A stretch of DNA of 64,000 bases from Flavisolibacter ginsengisoli DSM 18119 (GCF_900129295.1 NZ_FQUU01000003.1:331774-395773), one strand, 5' to 3'. Shown: positions 9,368 to 18,735, counted from the first letter of the stretch. The notes: generated by a model from the letters alone, not told the origin. Made by a program: numbers and translations.

Positions 9368-9400
9368 AAAATGGATTTATTAAATGAAGAATTAAGAATA

Positions 9401-9431
9401 CAAAGGTATTAGAAATAAAGCTGACAGCAAG
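9401..9431 (-). promoter_or_regulatory. Promoter of tatA (-33 CTTG, -7 TACCTTTG)
   Basis: On the minus strand TACCTTTG (9408 to 9401) matches TAnnTTTG exactly. CTTG (9431 to 9428) lies 19 bp upstream, a good -33 element. The predicted start of transcription is about 30 nt before the tatA ATG. Confidence 0.65.
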
Positions 9432-9452
9432 GTAGCTAAGATTTTAATGCAA

Positions 9453-9486
9453 TAAAAAAGCGGAAGGTTCGACTTCCGCTTTTTTA
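9453..9486 (-). terminator. Rho-independent terminator of rplS
   Basis: A stem of GCGGAAG/CTTCCGC is flanked by A and T runs on both sides, so it is a symmetrical terminator. It lies 15 bp after the rplS stop on the minus strand. Confidence 0.9.
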
Positions 9487-9500
9487 AAAAGATTAACGAT

Positions 9501-9866
9501 TTATGCTGTTTCAATTGCTCTTTTCTTTTCCTGGATCCTTGCGCTCTTACCACTTCTTCCACGCTGGTAGAACAACTTGGCACGACGAACACGGCCTGAT
9601 TTATTCACAATGATTGATTCAACGTTTGGAGAGAAGAAGGGAAATAACCTTTCTACACCAACGCCATCAGAGATCTTACGTACAGTGAAAGTAGCTGTTG
9701 CGCCTTCACCCTGAAGTTTGATCACATCACCACGGAAAGACTGGATTCTTTCTTTATTACCTTCTATGATCTTATAGTTAACAGTAACGTTGTCACCGGC
9801 TTTAAACTTAGGAAATTCCTTTTTGCCTGTTAATTGTTCGTGTACGTAGGCAATTGCAGCGTTCAT
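9501..9866 (-). CDS. rplS: 50S ribosomal protein L19
   Basis: L19 sits at the interface of the 30S and 50S subunits. The 121-residue protein shows the family signatures FKAGDNVTVNYKIIEGNKERIQ, FRGDVI, FTVRKIS.GVGVERLFP and SP.VESI.V...G.VRRAKLFY. In many bacteria rplS sits in an rpsP-rimM-trmD-rplS operon. Here it stands alone between its own promoter and terminator, and trmD lies about 44 kb away. Confidence 0.97.
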   Translation of the reverse strand: MNAAIAYVHEQLTGKKEFPKFKAGDNVTVNYKIIEGNKERIQSFRGDVIKLQGEGATATFTVRKISDGVGVERLFPFFSPNVESIIVNKSGRVRRAKLFYQRGRSGKSARIQEKKRAIETA

Positions 9867-9901
9867 AACTCAAAATTTTAAATCCCGAAAAATTCGGGAG
9901 G

Positions 9902-9909
9902 CAAAGGTA
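9902..9909 (-). promoter_or_regulatory. -7 promoter box of rplS
   Basis: TACCTTTG on the minus strand (9909 to 9902) is an exact TAnnTTTG match, 35 bp before the rplS ATG. No clear TTTG is seen at the usual -33 distance. A short hairpin (CCCGAA/TTCGGG, 9883-9899) lies in the leader between box and start and might be an autoregulatory element. Confidence 0.55.
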
Positions 9910-9946
9910 AGGGAGAAATGTCAAAACAGGAAAGCAAAAATTAAAA

Positions 9947-9982
9947 AACTGAGCCCAATTGCTGAATTGAAGGCTCAGTTTT
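9947..9982 (-). terminator. Rho-independent terminator of rny
   Basis: A 10-bp stem (AAACTGAGCC / GGCTCAGTTT) is extended by an inner CAATT/AATTG stem, with T residues on the minus-strand 3' side. It lies 25 bp after the rny stop. Confidence 0.85.
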
Positions 9983-10006
9983 AACTTTTTTCTCCTTAAG
10001 TATTTT

Positions 10007-11572
10007 TTACCTGGCTACGTTCACTGCTCTTTTTTCCCTGATCACTGTTACCTTGATCTGGCCAGGGTAGGTCATTTCAGTTTGTATCTTCTGGGCTATC
10101 TCAAACGATAGCTTCTCACTGTCCTGGTCTGAAACCTTATCAGCTTCCACAATCACCCTCAATTCGCGGCCAGCCTGTATAGCGTATGCCTTTTCAACTC
10201 CATTATAAGCCTGTGCCAGGTTCTCTAATTCTTTTATCCTTTGCAGGTATTGCTGCATGATCTCCCTGCGGGCACCCGGGCGTGCACCACTTATAGAGTC
10301 GCAGGCCTGTACTATTGGTGAGATCACATATTGCATTTCCATTTCATCGTGGTGCGCACCAATGGCGTTCACAATGGCAGGATTCTCGCCATACTTTTCA
10401 GCCAACTTGGCTCCAAGCAATGCGTGGCTTAATTCTGTTTCTTCATCGGGCACCTTACCTATATCGTGTAACAATCCTGCTCTTTTAGCCAGTTTGGGAT
10501 TCAGGCCCAATTCCGAAGCCATGACGGCACACAAATTAGCTACTTCCCGGCTGTGCATCAGCAGGTTTTGGCCATAAGAGGAGCGGAAACGCATTTTACC
10601 TACGATACGTATCAATTCTTTATGCAAACCATGTATCCCCAATTCAATTACTGTTCTTTCTCCTATTTCCATTACCTGCTCTTCCAGTTGGCGGCGGGTT
10701 TTTTCTACCACTTCTTCAATACGTGCAGGGTGAATACGACCATCAGACACCAGTCTTTGCAAACTTAAACGGGCAATCTCCCTGCGTAATGGGTCAAAGC
10801 AGGAGAGGACTATTGCTTCAGGAGTATCATCAACAATAAGGTCAACACCTGTGGCAGCCTCAATAGCCCTGATATTCCTTCCTTCTCTACCAATGATCTG
10901 GCCCTTGATCTCATCACTTTCAAGATTGAAAACTGTGATGGCATTTTCAATGGCCTGTTCAGAAGCTGTTCTTTGAATGCTTTGTATAATGATCTTACGT
11001 GCTTCCTTATTAGCCTTTTGTTTGGCTTCATCAATGATCTCCTGTTGCAGTCCTAAAGCCTGTGAATGAGCTTCCTGCTTCAGGCTTTCCACCAACTGCG
11101 ACTTTGCTTCTTCAGCGGTAAGCCCGGAGATCTTTTCAAGCCTGCGCGTATGCTCTTCCTGGTGCTTCTCCAGTTCGGCCTGTCGTGTATTAACAACCTC
11201 TATTTGCCGGTTGAGATTTTGTTTGATAGCGTCATTCTCTTTGATCTGGCGCTCCAGGTGTTCAGTCTTTTGGTTAAGCGTAAGTTCCTTTTGTTTGATT
11301 CTGTTTTCACCCTCCAGCACCTTGCGATTGCGTTCCATCACCTCTTTTTCATGCTCCGACTTCAGGTGAACAAACCTTTCCTTAGCCTCCAGTTCTCTTT
11401 CTTTTTTATAGGTATCAGCCTTTAGTTGTGCTTCCTTGATCAGTGATTGAGCCTGTAAATCTGCTTCGTCTATTCTCTTGCGCGTGTCCTGGGCAAATAT
11501 GAATTTACCCGCTATAATACCAGCCACTAGGGCTACTACAGCTATGATGATTGTAATTATATTGAGGTCCAT
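10007..11572 (-). CDS. rny: Ribonuclease Y
   Basis: RNase Y is a membrane-anchored endoribonuclease that starts mRNA decay. The 521-residue protein has the full architecture: an N-terminal membrane helix (residues 3-25), a long charged coiled coil (about 30-190), a KH RNA-binding domain with [11 protein letters not shown] (about 225-240), and an HD domain with LLHDIGKV and AHHDE. It ends in VNVAR. It lies alone between TlpA on the opposite strand and the rplS unit. The neighbourhood zapA-rny is conserved in Bacteroidota; here the thioredoxin gene sits between them. Confidence 0.97.
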   Translation of the reverse strand: MDLNIITIIIAVVALVAGIIAGKFIFAQDTRKRIDEADLQAQSLIKEAQLKADTYKKERELEAKERFVHLKSEHEKEVMERNRKVLEGENRIKQKELTLNQKTEHLERQIKENDAIKQNLNRQIEVVNTRQAELEKHQEEHTRRLEKISGLTAEEAKSQLVESLKQEAHSQALGLQQEIIDEAKQKANKEARKIIIQSIQRTASEQAIENAITVFNLESDEIKGQIIGREGRNIRAIEAATGVDLIVDDTPEAIVLSCFDPLRREIARLSLQRLVSDGRIHPARIEEVVEKTRRQLEEQVMEIGERTVIELGIHGLHKELIRIVGKMRFRSSYGQNLLMHSREVANLCAVMASELGLNPKLAKRAGLLHDIGKVPDEETELSHALLGAKLAEKYGENPAIVNAIGAHHDEMEMQYVISPIVQACDSISGARPGARREIMQQYLQRIKELENLAQAYNGVEKAYAIQAGRELRVIVEADKVSDQDSEKLSFEIAQKIQTEMTYPGQIKVTVIREKRAVNVAR

Positions 11573-11753
11573 TTCTCAGAATTTTAAAAATTTGGTGGTT
11601 GATATATGTATAATAAGTTGTCATACCGCCTTTTATTGGCAGATGGCGAAGATACAAAACCAGCTCTATTTAAAGTGCTAACAAACCTTTATGTATAAAC
11701 GGTGATCAATTGTCTGAACATTTTTTTAAAATTGCATATATAAATATTATAAA

Positions 11754-12878
11754 ATGAAGAAACTCTTCTTATTTCTTTTAATACCAGCAACTTCTTTTGC
11801 CCAGGCACCCGTCGGAGGATTTAAAGTGAAAGGTAAACTGGAGTCTTTTCAACCTGTTGACAAGGTTTATTTTGGCTACCGTGATGGAGATAGTTATAAA
11901 AGAGATAGCGCCAGTTTAAAAGATGGAGAATTCACATTCAAGGGTACAGTAGCTGAGCCTACAGTGGCTATGCTTACTGTAAAATATGTAAAACAACCCG
12001 GTGAAGAAAGAGCAAAGCAACAGGGTATGAACTTTTACCTTGAGCCAGCCAAAATTGAGATCAAGGCAAAGGATTCAATCAAAAACAATAAGGTTTCAGG
12101 TTCATCCGGCCAGGCAGACCTGGAAAAACTTCAGAAAGCACAGGAAGAGTTCAGGCCGGCACTGGATAAATTATACGAGGAATATGGCAATGCAAAAAAA
12201 GCTTCCGATAAAGAAGCGATGGCCAAACTGGAAGAAAAGATGAATGAGGTGGATGATCAGATGAAGGAAAAAGTATATGGTTCGTTTTTACACCAACATG
12301 CATCCTCTCCATTGGCCTTATATGCTCTGCAGCAATATGCTGGTTGGGATATAGATCCTGCCAAAGTTGAACCATTATACAATGCATTGCCTGCTGCCCA
12401 GAAAGAAAGAACGTCCGCTAAAGCTCTGAAAGACCTTATAGACATAGCTAAGAAAACAGCTGTTGGAAGTTATGCCATGGACTTTACCCAGAATGACACA
12501 CTGGATAAGCCAGTATCTCTTTCTTCATTTAAAGGAAAATATGTGTTGGTAGATTTCTGGGCAAGCTGGTGTGGACCATGCCGTGCAGAAAACCCCAATG
12601 TGGTTAGAACATTCAATAAATTCAAGGATAAAAACTTCACGGTGCTGGGTGTATCCCTGGACCGGCCTAATGCCAAGGAAAAGTGGATGAAGGCTATTCA
12701 TGATGATGGACTTACATGGAACCATGTTAGTGACCTGAAGTTTTGGGACAATGAAGTTGCTAAAGCATATGGCATCAGGGCTATACCACAGAATGTATTG
12801 ATAGATCCGCAGGGAAAGATCATTGCCAAAAATCTGAATGGTGATAAACTGGAAAAGAAATTAAGTGAAGTGTTATAA
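11754..12878 (+). CDS. TlpA-like thiol-disulfide oxidoreductase with DUF4369-type N-terminus
   Basis: This is an exported thioredoxin-fold protein, probably reducing or exchanging disulfides in the periplasm. Residues 1-17 are a signal peptide cleaved after SFAQ. Residues about 20-115 resemble DUF4369, a beta domain common in Bacteroidota TlpA proteins (FKVKGKLESF, DSASLKDGEFTFKG). A helical linker follows (about 120-220). The thioredoxin domain carries WASWCGPCRAENP with the redox pair Cys273/Cys276 and the cis-Pro loop in RAIPQNVLID. It is the only plus-strand gene between zapA and rny, suggesting insertion into an otherwise conserved neighbourhood. The substrate is unknown. Confidence 0.9.
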   Translation: MKKLFLFLLIPATSFAQAPVGGFKVKGKLESFQPVDKVYFGYRDGDSYKRDSASLKDGEFTFKGTVAEPTVAMLTVKYVKQPGEERAKQQGMNFYLEPAKIEIKAKDSIKNNKVSGSSGQADLEKLQKAQEEFRPALDKLYEEYGNAKKASDKEAMAKLEEKMNEVDDQMKEKVYGSFLHQHASSPLALYALQQYAGWDIDPAKVEPLYNALPAAQKERTSAKALKDLIDIAKKTAVGSYAMDFTQNDTLDKPVSLSSFKGKYVLVDFWASWCGPCRAENPNVVRTFNKFKDKNFTVLGVSLDRPNAKEKWMKAIHDDGLTWNHVSDLKFWDNEVAKAYGIRAIPQNVLIDPQGKIIAKNLNGDKLEKKLSEVL

Positions 12879-12901
12879 TAACAGTACTATCAAATGACAA
12901 T

Positions 12902-12931
12902 AAGAAAGCCGCTCCCGGGAGCGGCTTTCTT
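12902..12931. terminator. Bidirectional terminator between tlpA-like gene and zapA
   Basis: A perfect 15-bp inverted repeat, centred on CCCGGG, with A residues on one side and T residues on the other. It ends both the plus-strand thioredoxin transcript and the minus-strand zapA transcript; the zapA stop codon lies in its edge. Confidence 0.9.
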
Positions 12932-13232
12932 ATTTTACTGACGGATCTATTACCCCGTCTATCATCTTTTCAAGCGTTTGTAGCCTGCTGCTCACATTAT
13001 CCATATTCACTACATTGGAAATAGATGCATTTTGTTCCGTAGCAAACCATACCAACACCATGGCGATATAATCCTGCATGTCTTTACCCGCAAAATGCGT
13101 TTTAAACTCCAGCATTTTGTCATTGATTGTTTTCACGGTTTTTCTAACTACCTCTTCGTCTTTGGGCTGCACCCTAACCCTGTAGGTTCTGTCTCCAATC
13201 AATAGGTTTAATGGGATCAATTCTTCAGTCAT
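12930..13232 (-). CDS. zapA: Cell division protein ZapA
   Basis: ZapA bundles FtsZ filaments at the division site. The 100-residue product has the ZapA pattern: an N-terminal beta unit (IPLNLLIGDRTYRVRVQPKDEE), a charged helix (VRKTVKTINDKMLEF), and a C-terminal coiled coil with heptad hydrophobics ending in LQTLEKMIDG. It is the last gene after pheT and a coiled-coil protein on the same strand. The arrangement pheT - coiled coil - zapA is typical of the phylum and suggests one operon. Confidence 0.9.
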   Translation of the reverse strand: MTEELIPLNLLIGDRTYRVRVQPKDEEVVRKTVKTINDKMLEFKTHFAGKDMQDYIAMVLVWFATEQNASISNVVNMDNVSSRLQTLEKMIDGVIDPSVK

Positions 13233-13302
13233 GGTTGTTTATTTGTGGTGCATTTTGAAAAAAATATTCTAACTGGATAGCCGGTATGCAAAATGATTTG
13301 TT

Positions 13303-13587
13303 CTACTGGCTGAGAAAAGTGATACACTTATCCACCTCTCTTATATATTGGTTTATCTTCCTTTCGAAATCCTTTTTATCCTTTTCACTTAATTCTCCGG
13401 AAGCCACCTTAAGAATAGTTATTTGTTCCTGCATTTCCTCCATCTTTTGTGCTACAAGAGATTCTTTCTTTTTCAGATCAGACACTTCATACCTCAGCCG
13501 TTCATTCTCTTTTTGCAAGCGGCTGTATTGCTTCAGCAATTGCTGCAACTTTTCATTGATGATGGTGAATTGCTGATCTATGGTCAT
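13303..13587 (-). CDS. Small coiled-coil protein between pheT and zapA
   Basis: The 94-residue product is almost entirely predicted coiled coil, with regular heptads from residue 10 to 70 (LQQLLKQYSRLQKENERLRYEV), then an amphipathic tail. No signal or membrane segment is present. It starts 10 bp after pheT and ends 70 bp before zapA, so all three are probably cotranscribed. Position, size and coiled coil suggest a ZapB-like partner of ZapA in divisome assembly, but sequence alone cannot show this and the family is annotated as unknown. Confidence 0.8.
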   Translation of the reverse strand: MTIDQQFTIINEKLQQLLKQYSRLQKENERLRYEVSDLKKKESLVAQKMEEMQEQITILKVASGELSEKDKKDFERKINQYIREVDKCITFLSQ

Positions 13588-13597
13588 AAGTAAAGGT

Positions 13598-16018
13598 TTA
13601 TTTTCTTACTTCAGCATTAAGCTCTTTTTCCAGGGTATTCATTATCTTGTTCATCCATGTATCAATTTCCTTATCGGTCAATGTTTTTTCTTCATCCATA
13701 AATGTGAGATTGATGGCCATTGACTTTTTATCCTTTCCTAGTTTCTCACTTTCAAATACATCGAATAAGCGAACCTGTTGCAATTTGTTCAACCGCAGTT
13801 TGGATAATTGCTCACTGATATCTTTATATTTCATAGTTTTCGGAACTACTATAGCAAGGTCCCTTTCCACAGAAGGATACCTGGAGATCTCATTGAACTG
13901 AACTTTTTTATTGCCCACCTCTATAATAGTATCCCAGTAAAGATCCGCAAAGAATACCGGCTGCTTTATATCAAATTTGGCCATAAGGTCATTTCGCACC
14001 TTTCCAAGCTCAGCTACTCTTTCCCCATTATAAATAACAGAGAGTGCTGCTTCCAGTTCACTACTTTCTGACATGTCAAAAGCATCTGTCTTTACTCCCA
14101 GGGTAGCAAGAATTGATTTTGCCAATCCCTTCAAATAATAAATGTCTGAAGCCTTTGCAGTTTCCTTCCATTGTGTTTCTCCTAACTGCCCTGTTAAATA
14201 TAAACACAGGTGTGACTTTTCATTGTATTTACCTACACTGTTGGAAGCATAAGTTTTTCCAAATTCAAAAAAGCGAAGGTTGTTATTCTTACGGTTTATG
14301 TTGAATGATATTACTTCCAAAGCTGTATGGAGCATGGAGGGTCTCATAATATCAAGTTCGCTGCTTAAGTTATTCAGCAACCTTACACTGTTCTTCAATT
14401 CTTCTGGAGAGAAATAAGCCGCATTGGTTATGGAATTGGTTAATATCTCCGTAAAGCCAAGACCTGTTAATACATTGGATATCTTTTCCTTTAAGATCTC
14501 GCCCCTGTAATCTTCTTCAATAGAAGGAGAGATGCTGATGGTAGTAGGGATATCAATATTGTCCAGGCCATCTATTCGCAATATTTCCTCCACAAGGTCC
14601 GCGGGCAAAGAAACATCGGGTTTGTGATAAGGCACTGCCACTGTCAATGTATCCATGCTGTCTCTTTCAAGGGTAAATCCCAGGCTTTGTAAGATATTTT
14701 TAACCGTTTCGGGATGGTAATTTTTACCGCTTAATTTTTTGAGGTAATGGTATTTGATAGATACCAGTGGCTTTGGCTGTGGATCAGGATATAGATCCAC
14801 GATATCAGATGCTATATTACCGCCTGCAATTTCTTTTATTAGCATTGCAGCTCTTTTAACTACGTTAACCGTATTGGATATATCTATCCCTTTTTCAAAC
14901 CTTGTAGCAGCATCTGTACGTAATCCATGACGGAAGGAGGACTTACGGATAAATATTGGATCGAAATAGGCACTTTCAAGAAATATATTAGTTGTTTTAT
15001 TGGTAACACCACTGTGCATTCCACCAAAAACACCAGCAATACACATCGGTTCTGCAGCATCACAGATCATCAGGTCTTCACTATTCAATTTTCTTTCTTT
15101 TTCATCCAGAGTAGTGAATAGCGTTCCTTCACTCATGGTCTTCACCACCACCTTATGTTCTTTTATTTTATCATAGTCAAATGCATGCAATGGTTGGCCA
15201 GTTTCATGCTGAATGAAATTTGTAATATCTACTATATTATTGATAGGTCTTAATCCAATGGCTTTTAATCTTTCCTGCAACCATTTTGGCGACTCTTTCA
15301 CCTGCACATTGGAAAGACATACACCCGAATACCTTTTGCAGGCCTTATTATTCTCTATTGTAATATCAATCTTTAAGGAGTTGGTATCTGCTTTGAAATC
15401 AAGTTTTGGCAATAAAGGCTTTACCTCTTTTTTATCATGGTGTGACAAGTAGGCACAAACATCTCTGGCAACACCCCAATGGCTCATGGCGTCCATTCGG
15501 TTTGGCGTAAGTCCGATTTCATATATGGTGTCACTAAAAGGTTGAAAATATTGTTCTGCAGTAGTTCCAACTTGGGCGTCTGCCGGGAGCACCATTATTC
15601 CTGCGTGTGAAGTACCTATTCCTATTTCATCCTCAGCGCAAATCATACCATAGCTTTCCACCCCCCTGATCTTAGCAACTTTCATAGTAAGCGGATCGCC
15701 TGAAGAAGGATAGATAGTTGTGCCAACTGTGGCCACTACCACTTTTTGACCGGCAGCCACATTAGGAGCACCACAAACTATTTGAAGCGATTCGCCAGAA
15801 CCTATGTCTACTTTTGTAAGCTTTAATTTATCAGCATTGGGATGCTGTTCTGATGATAATACTTCACCAATTACAAGGCCTTTTAATCCGCCTTTTACTT
15901 CTTCAAACTGCTCCATTTTTTCCACCTCCAGGCCCACAGAGGTCAGGATTGTCGAAAGGCGATCAGGATCGATGGTAACAGGCAGATATTCACTTAGCCA
16001 TTTATATGAAATAGTCAT
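13598..16018 (-). CDS. pheT: Phenylalanine-tRNA ligase beta subunit
   Basis: PheT forms the alpha2-beta2 enzyme that charges tRNA(Phe); the beta chain recognises tRNA and edits mis-attached tyrosine. The 806-residue protein has all expected parts: an N-terminal anticodon-like tRNA-binding (EMAP) domain (about 40-150, with HPNADKLKLTKVD and IVCGAPNV), the B3/B4 editing domain (about 210-380), the B5 domain (about 400-475), the catalytic-like core and a C-terminal FDX-ACB domain (about 710-805, with YPSVERDLAIVV). pheS is not in the window. A consensus promoter box lies just upstream. Confidence 0.97.
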   Translation of the reverse strand: MTISYKWLSEYLPVTIDPDRLSTILTSVGLEVEKMEQFEEVKGGLKGLVIGEVLSSEQHPNADKLKLTKVDIGSGESLQIVCGAPNVAAGQKVVVATVGTTIYPSSGDPLTMKVAKIRGVESYGMICAEDEIGIGTSHAGIMVLPADAQVGTTAEQYFQPFSDTIYEIGLTPNRMDAMSHWGVARDVCAYLSHHDKKEVKPLLPKLDFKADTNSLKIDITIENNKACKRYSGVCLSNVQVKESPKWLQERLKAIGLRPINNIVDITNFIQHETGQPLHAFDYDKIKEHKVVVKTMSEGTLFTTLDEKERKLNSEDLMICDAAEPMCIAGVFGGMHSGVTNKTTNIFLESAYFDPIFIRKSSFRHGLRTDAATRFEKGIDISNTVNVVKRAAMLIKEIAGGNIASDIVDLYPDPQPKPLVSIKYHYLKKLSGKNYHPETVKNILQSLGFTLERDSMDTLTVAVPYHKPDVSLPADLVEEILRIDGLDNIDIPTTISISPSIEEDYRGEILKEKISNVLTGLGFTEILTNSITNAAYFSPEELKNSVRLLNNLSSELDIMRPSMLHTALEVISFNINRKNNNLRFFEFGKTYASNSVGKYNEKSHLCLYLTGQLGETQWKETAKASDIYYLKGLAKSILATLGVKTDAFDMSESSELEAALSVIYNGERVAELGKVRNDLMAKFDIKQPVFFADLYWDTIIEVGNKKVQFNEISRYPSVERDLAIVVPKTMKYKDISEQLSKLRLNKLQQVRLFDVFESEKLGKDKKSMAINLTFMDEEKTLTDKEIDTWMNKIMNTLEKELNAEVRK

Positions 16019-16038
16019 TATAATAGATTGTAGGTCGG

Positions 16039-16046
16039 CAAAGATA
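16039..16046 (-). promoter_or_regulatory. -7 promoter box of the pheT operon
   Basis: TATCTTTG on the minus strand (16046 to 16039) matches TAnnTTTG exactly. It ends 20 bp before the pheT ATG, giving a leader of roughly 15 nt. That is too short for a T-box or an attenuator. Confidence 0.6.
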
Positions 16047-16248
16047 AGACTGGGGCGGAATTGCTGATTCTATTCCCAACGGGGATAAAAACTGAAATAC
16101 CAATATAACAATTCCCTGGTCGTAAATTCTTTCCATTTACTCTTAATTTATTCCCTTTCCCTAACCATCATGAAACTACCATGAATAGCTCTCATGGTCA
16201 AGGCAACTTTCACCATCTCTCAAGATTTTCCCATAAATAAACCATAGA

Positions 16249-16335
16249 TAAGCCGAGGATATCCCGACTCTATAAGAGTCGGCTTATCCTCGGGATATCC
16301 TCGGGATATCTTCGGGATATCTATGGGACATCCCC
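16249..16335. repeat. 11-bp minisatellite with nested hairpin
   Basis: Four head-to-tail 11-bp units run from 16286 to 16329: ATCCTCGGGAT twice, then ATCTTCGGGAT and ATCTATGGGAC. An inverted copy (GAGGATATCCCGA, 16255-16267) pairs perfectly over 13 bp with 16290-16302. Inside it lies a second stem GACTC/GAGTC, and TAAGCC (16249-16254) can alternatively pair with GGCTTA (16281-16286). The region can therefore fold in more than one register. It sits upstream of pheT and is not coding. Confidence 0.8.
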
Positions 16336-16827
16336 TCCTTTGTTTAGATTTTATCCTTTGGATGGCTAATAGTTCCAATGCAGGTATTATTAAGCTAAAG
16401 AGTTCTTTACCTGGAACAGCTTCTTCCAGGCTGCTTGTTATACATAACTTCAAATTCAATTTTCTATCCCTATTTCACTTTGCGGGTTAAACGAGAAAAT
16501 GCAGATGGCATATAATGAGCTTCTACCCGGTAATTTCTGTTTATAGTATATGGAGGATTTTAGCGGATAACCTACTCAGAATTGAAATAACCCTTTTACT
16601 GTATCCCGGTAAATAAAAGGCATAAAAATCTTTTCACAATGCGAATTGAATTGGTTTCAGGCAGGCCCCGCAACAGTTATAGATATTAATTAAGCAATGT
16701 AAAGAGCGCTTTCAGGCATAAAACTCCATTCTGTAGTTTCTATCATTCCACCAAATGTTTTTGCCAATATATTTCTTGACAAAACTTGTGCACAAGCGAC
16801 TGAAAGCTGCGCAAAAAAATCCAATTT

Positions 16828-16857
16828 TGTGGATATTTTGGTAATCAATGTGTATAA
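16828..16857 (-). promoter_or_regulatory. Two DnaA-box-like sequences upstream of dnaB
   Basis: TGTGGATAT (16828-16836) and TGTGTATAA (16849-16857) each differ by one base from the reverse form of the DnaA box (TGTGGATAA) and lie 21 bp apart in the same orientation. The following 100 bp are AT-rich. This could be a regulatory site or a remnant of an origin; two near-matches are weak evidence. Confidence 0.25.
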
Positions 16858-17082
16858 GGGGTATATTAATGTGAGTGTTGAATGAATTTTCTGTGAATTA
16901 AAATATTCATCGAAAAAATGATTTTAGTACTTATGCCTGCATTTATATTCGCCGTCTGACTTACTGGGACCCTTCAGATAATAATCTGATAACAATAAAT
17001 TAATAAAGCCAAACTAATTGAAAGCCCCTATAGGTCATTGATCGAAAAAATCAATGGTTTAACTTTTTGACGTACTTGAATT

Positions 17083-18636
17083 ATGGATCTTACTAACCTC
17101 AATCGGGATAAAAAGAATAGGAGAAAAGCCCCTTTAGATCTCAGCACAATGATCTATGGAAAGGTGCCGCCCCAGGCCAAAGACCTCGAGGAGGCAGTGC
17201 TGGGAGCGATCATGCTGGAAAAGGGTGCATTTGATGCAGTAATAGAGATCCTAAAGCCGGAATGTTTTTATGTAGATGCGCATCAAAGGATCTATAAAGC
17301 CATGCAAAGCCTGGCTAATAAAAGCCAGCCTATAGATATTTTAACTGTTGTTGAAGAGCTTCGCTTCAGAGAGGAACTGGACATTGTTGGGGGTCCTTAT
17401 TATGTGACCAAGCTTACCAACGCCGTTGTTTCTTCAGCTAACATAGAGGCGCACTCCAGGATCGTCCTACAAAAATTCATACAAAGAGAACTTATCCGTA
17501 TCAGTGGAGAGATCATTTCTGATGCCTATGAGGACAGTACCGATGTTTTTGACCTGCTGGACCAGGCTGAAAGCAAAATGTATGAAGTAACCAGCAATCA
17601 CTTAAAGAACAACTACGAATCCATCGATTCTGTACTGGTAAAGACCATACAACGTATTGAGGATCTGAGACATAAGAACGAAGACATTACTGGTGTACCT
17701 AGTGGCTTCCCTTCGCTGGACAGGGTGACCTATGGATGGCAAAGTACTGACCTTATTATCCTTGCAGCCCGTCCTGCGGTGGGTAAAACGGCTTTCGCCC
17801 TCAACCTTGCCCGTAGTGCAGCCCTGAGTGCCACCAAATCCACACCTGTTGCACTGTTTTCATTAGAAATGAGTGCCGGGCAGCTGGTTCAACGTATTCT
17901 CTCTGCTGAAAGTGAGATCCACCTGGAAAAGATTTCCCGTGGAAAAATGGAGGAGCATGAGATGAAGCAGCTGTATGCAAAGGGTATCCAAAGGTTGGCC
18001 CAGGCCCCCATTTACATTGATGATACCGCCGCATTGAACATCTTTGAATTAAGGGCTAAATGCCGCCGTTTGAAGAATACTGCGAATATCGGCCTGATCA
18101 TTATCGATTATTTGCAGTTAATGAGCGGTACCGGCGAAAGAAATTCCAATCGTGAACAGGAAATCTCAACTATCTCAAGATCATTAAAAGGATTGGCAAA
18201 AGAGCTGCAGGTACCAATTATTGCACTGTCACAGTTAAGCCGTGAGGTGGAAAAAAGGAAGGATGGAAATAAGATGCCACAATTGAGTGACCTGAGGGAA
18301 TCCGGAGCCATTGAACAGGATGCAGATATGGTAATGTTCCTCTACCGTCCTGAATACTATGATATCACCCAGGATGAAATGGGAGATAATAACAGGGGGG
18401 AAACACACGTTCGTATTGCCAAGCACCGGAATGGTTCTTTGGAAACGATCAAGCTCAGGGCCCTGCTACACATTCAAAAATTTGTGGAAGATGGCGGAGG
18501 CAATGATTTTGGCTCCTTTAACATGCCTTCTAATTTCAAGCCTGTATCTGGCAATGATGGCAATGGAGGCGCCAGAATGTTCATACAGACTGGAAGCAAA
18601 ATGAATGACCTTCCCGACGATGAAGATCCATTTTAG
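17083..18636 (+). CDS. dnaB: Replicative DNA helicase DnaB
   Basis: DnaB is the hexameric helicase that unwinds DNA at the replication fork. The 517-residue protein has the N-terminal primase-interacting domain (about 25-130, with PPQAKDLEEAVLGAIMLE), a linker helix, and the RecA-like ATPase domain. Walker A is ARPAVGKTAFALN (K235, T236), Walker B is GLIIIDYLQLM (about 336-346), and the C-terminal SQLSREVEKR and DLRESGAIEQDADMV motifs are present. There is no intein. The C-terminal tail is Gly/Asn-rich and ends in DDEDPF. It stands alone and is followed by a terminator. Confidence 0.97.
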   Translation: MDLTNLNRDKKNRRKAPLDLSTMIYGKVPPQAKDLEEAVLGAIMLEKGAFDAVIEILKPECFYVDAHQRIYKAMQSLANKSQPIDILTVVEELRFREELDIVGGPYYVTKLTNAVVSSANIEAHSRIVLQKFIQRELIRISGEIISDAYEDSTDVFDLLDQAESKMYEVTSNHLKNNYESIDSVLVKTIQRIEDLRHKNEDITGVPSGFPSLDRVTYGWQSTDLIILAARPAVGKTAFALNLARSAALSATKSTPVALFSLEMSAGQLVQRILSAESEIHLEKISRGKMEEHEMKQLYAKGIQRLAQAPIYIDDTAALNIFELRAKCRRLKNTANIGLIIIDYLQLMSGTGERNSNREQEISTISRSLKGLAKELQVPIIALSQLSREVEKRKDGNKMPQLSDLRESGAIEQDADMVMFLYRPEYYDITQDEMGDNNRGETHVRIAKHRNGSLETIKLRALLHIQKFVEDGGGNDFGSFNMPSNFKPVSGNDGNGGARMFIQTGSKMNDLPDDEDPF

Positions 18637-18657
18637 TTACTAACTTTTCCATTATAC

Positions 18658-18681
18658 AAGCTCCTCATGGGAGCTTTTTTT
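18658..18681 (+). terminator. Rho-independent terminator of dnaB
   Basis: The stem AAGCTCC / GGGAGCTT with a 4-nt loop is followed by a T run and lies 22 bp after the dnaB stop. It contains an in-frame ATG (18667) for the next gene, which therefore cannot be that gene's start. Confidence 0.9.
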
Positions 18682-18735
18682 ATTACCGGAAGAACCATTC
18701 TATTGTTTATAATAAAAATGAATTTTCTTCGCAGT

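Larger units (their letters stand above)
16019..17082. other. 1-kb gene-free divergent region between pheT and dnaB
   Basis: No convincing gene is present. From left to right it holds the pheT promoter box, an 11-bp minisatellite with a large hairpin (16249-16335), about 400 bp of unremarkable AT-rich sequence, and two sequences one base away from the DnaA box consensus TGTGGATAA (16828-16836 and 16849-16857). A small hairpin follows (CATTGAT / ATCAATG, 17036-17056) just upstream of dnaB. It is the longest gene-free stretch between two conserved housekeeping units here, and the flanking genes diverge from it. Confidence 0.6.

Noticed and set aside
11573..11753. 6S RNA between rny and the tlpA-like gene, by analogy with zapA-linked 6S RNA elsewhere
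   Set aside because: No long hairpin with an open central bubble could be drawn; the gap between zapA and its neighbour is too short for it.
16220..16459. 79-residue minus-strand reading through the 11-bp minisatellite
   Set aside because: Half of it is a translation of the repeat, and it has no promoter box or recognisable domain; read as a chance frame.
18667..18735. Upstream start for RsmE
   Set aside because: The ATG lies in the loop of the dnaB terminator.
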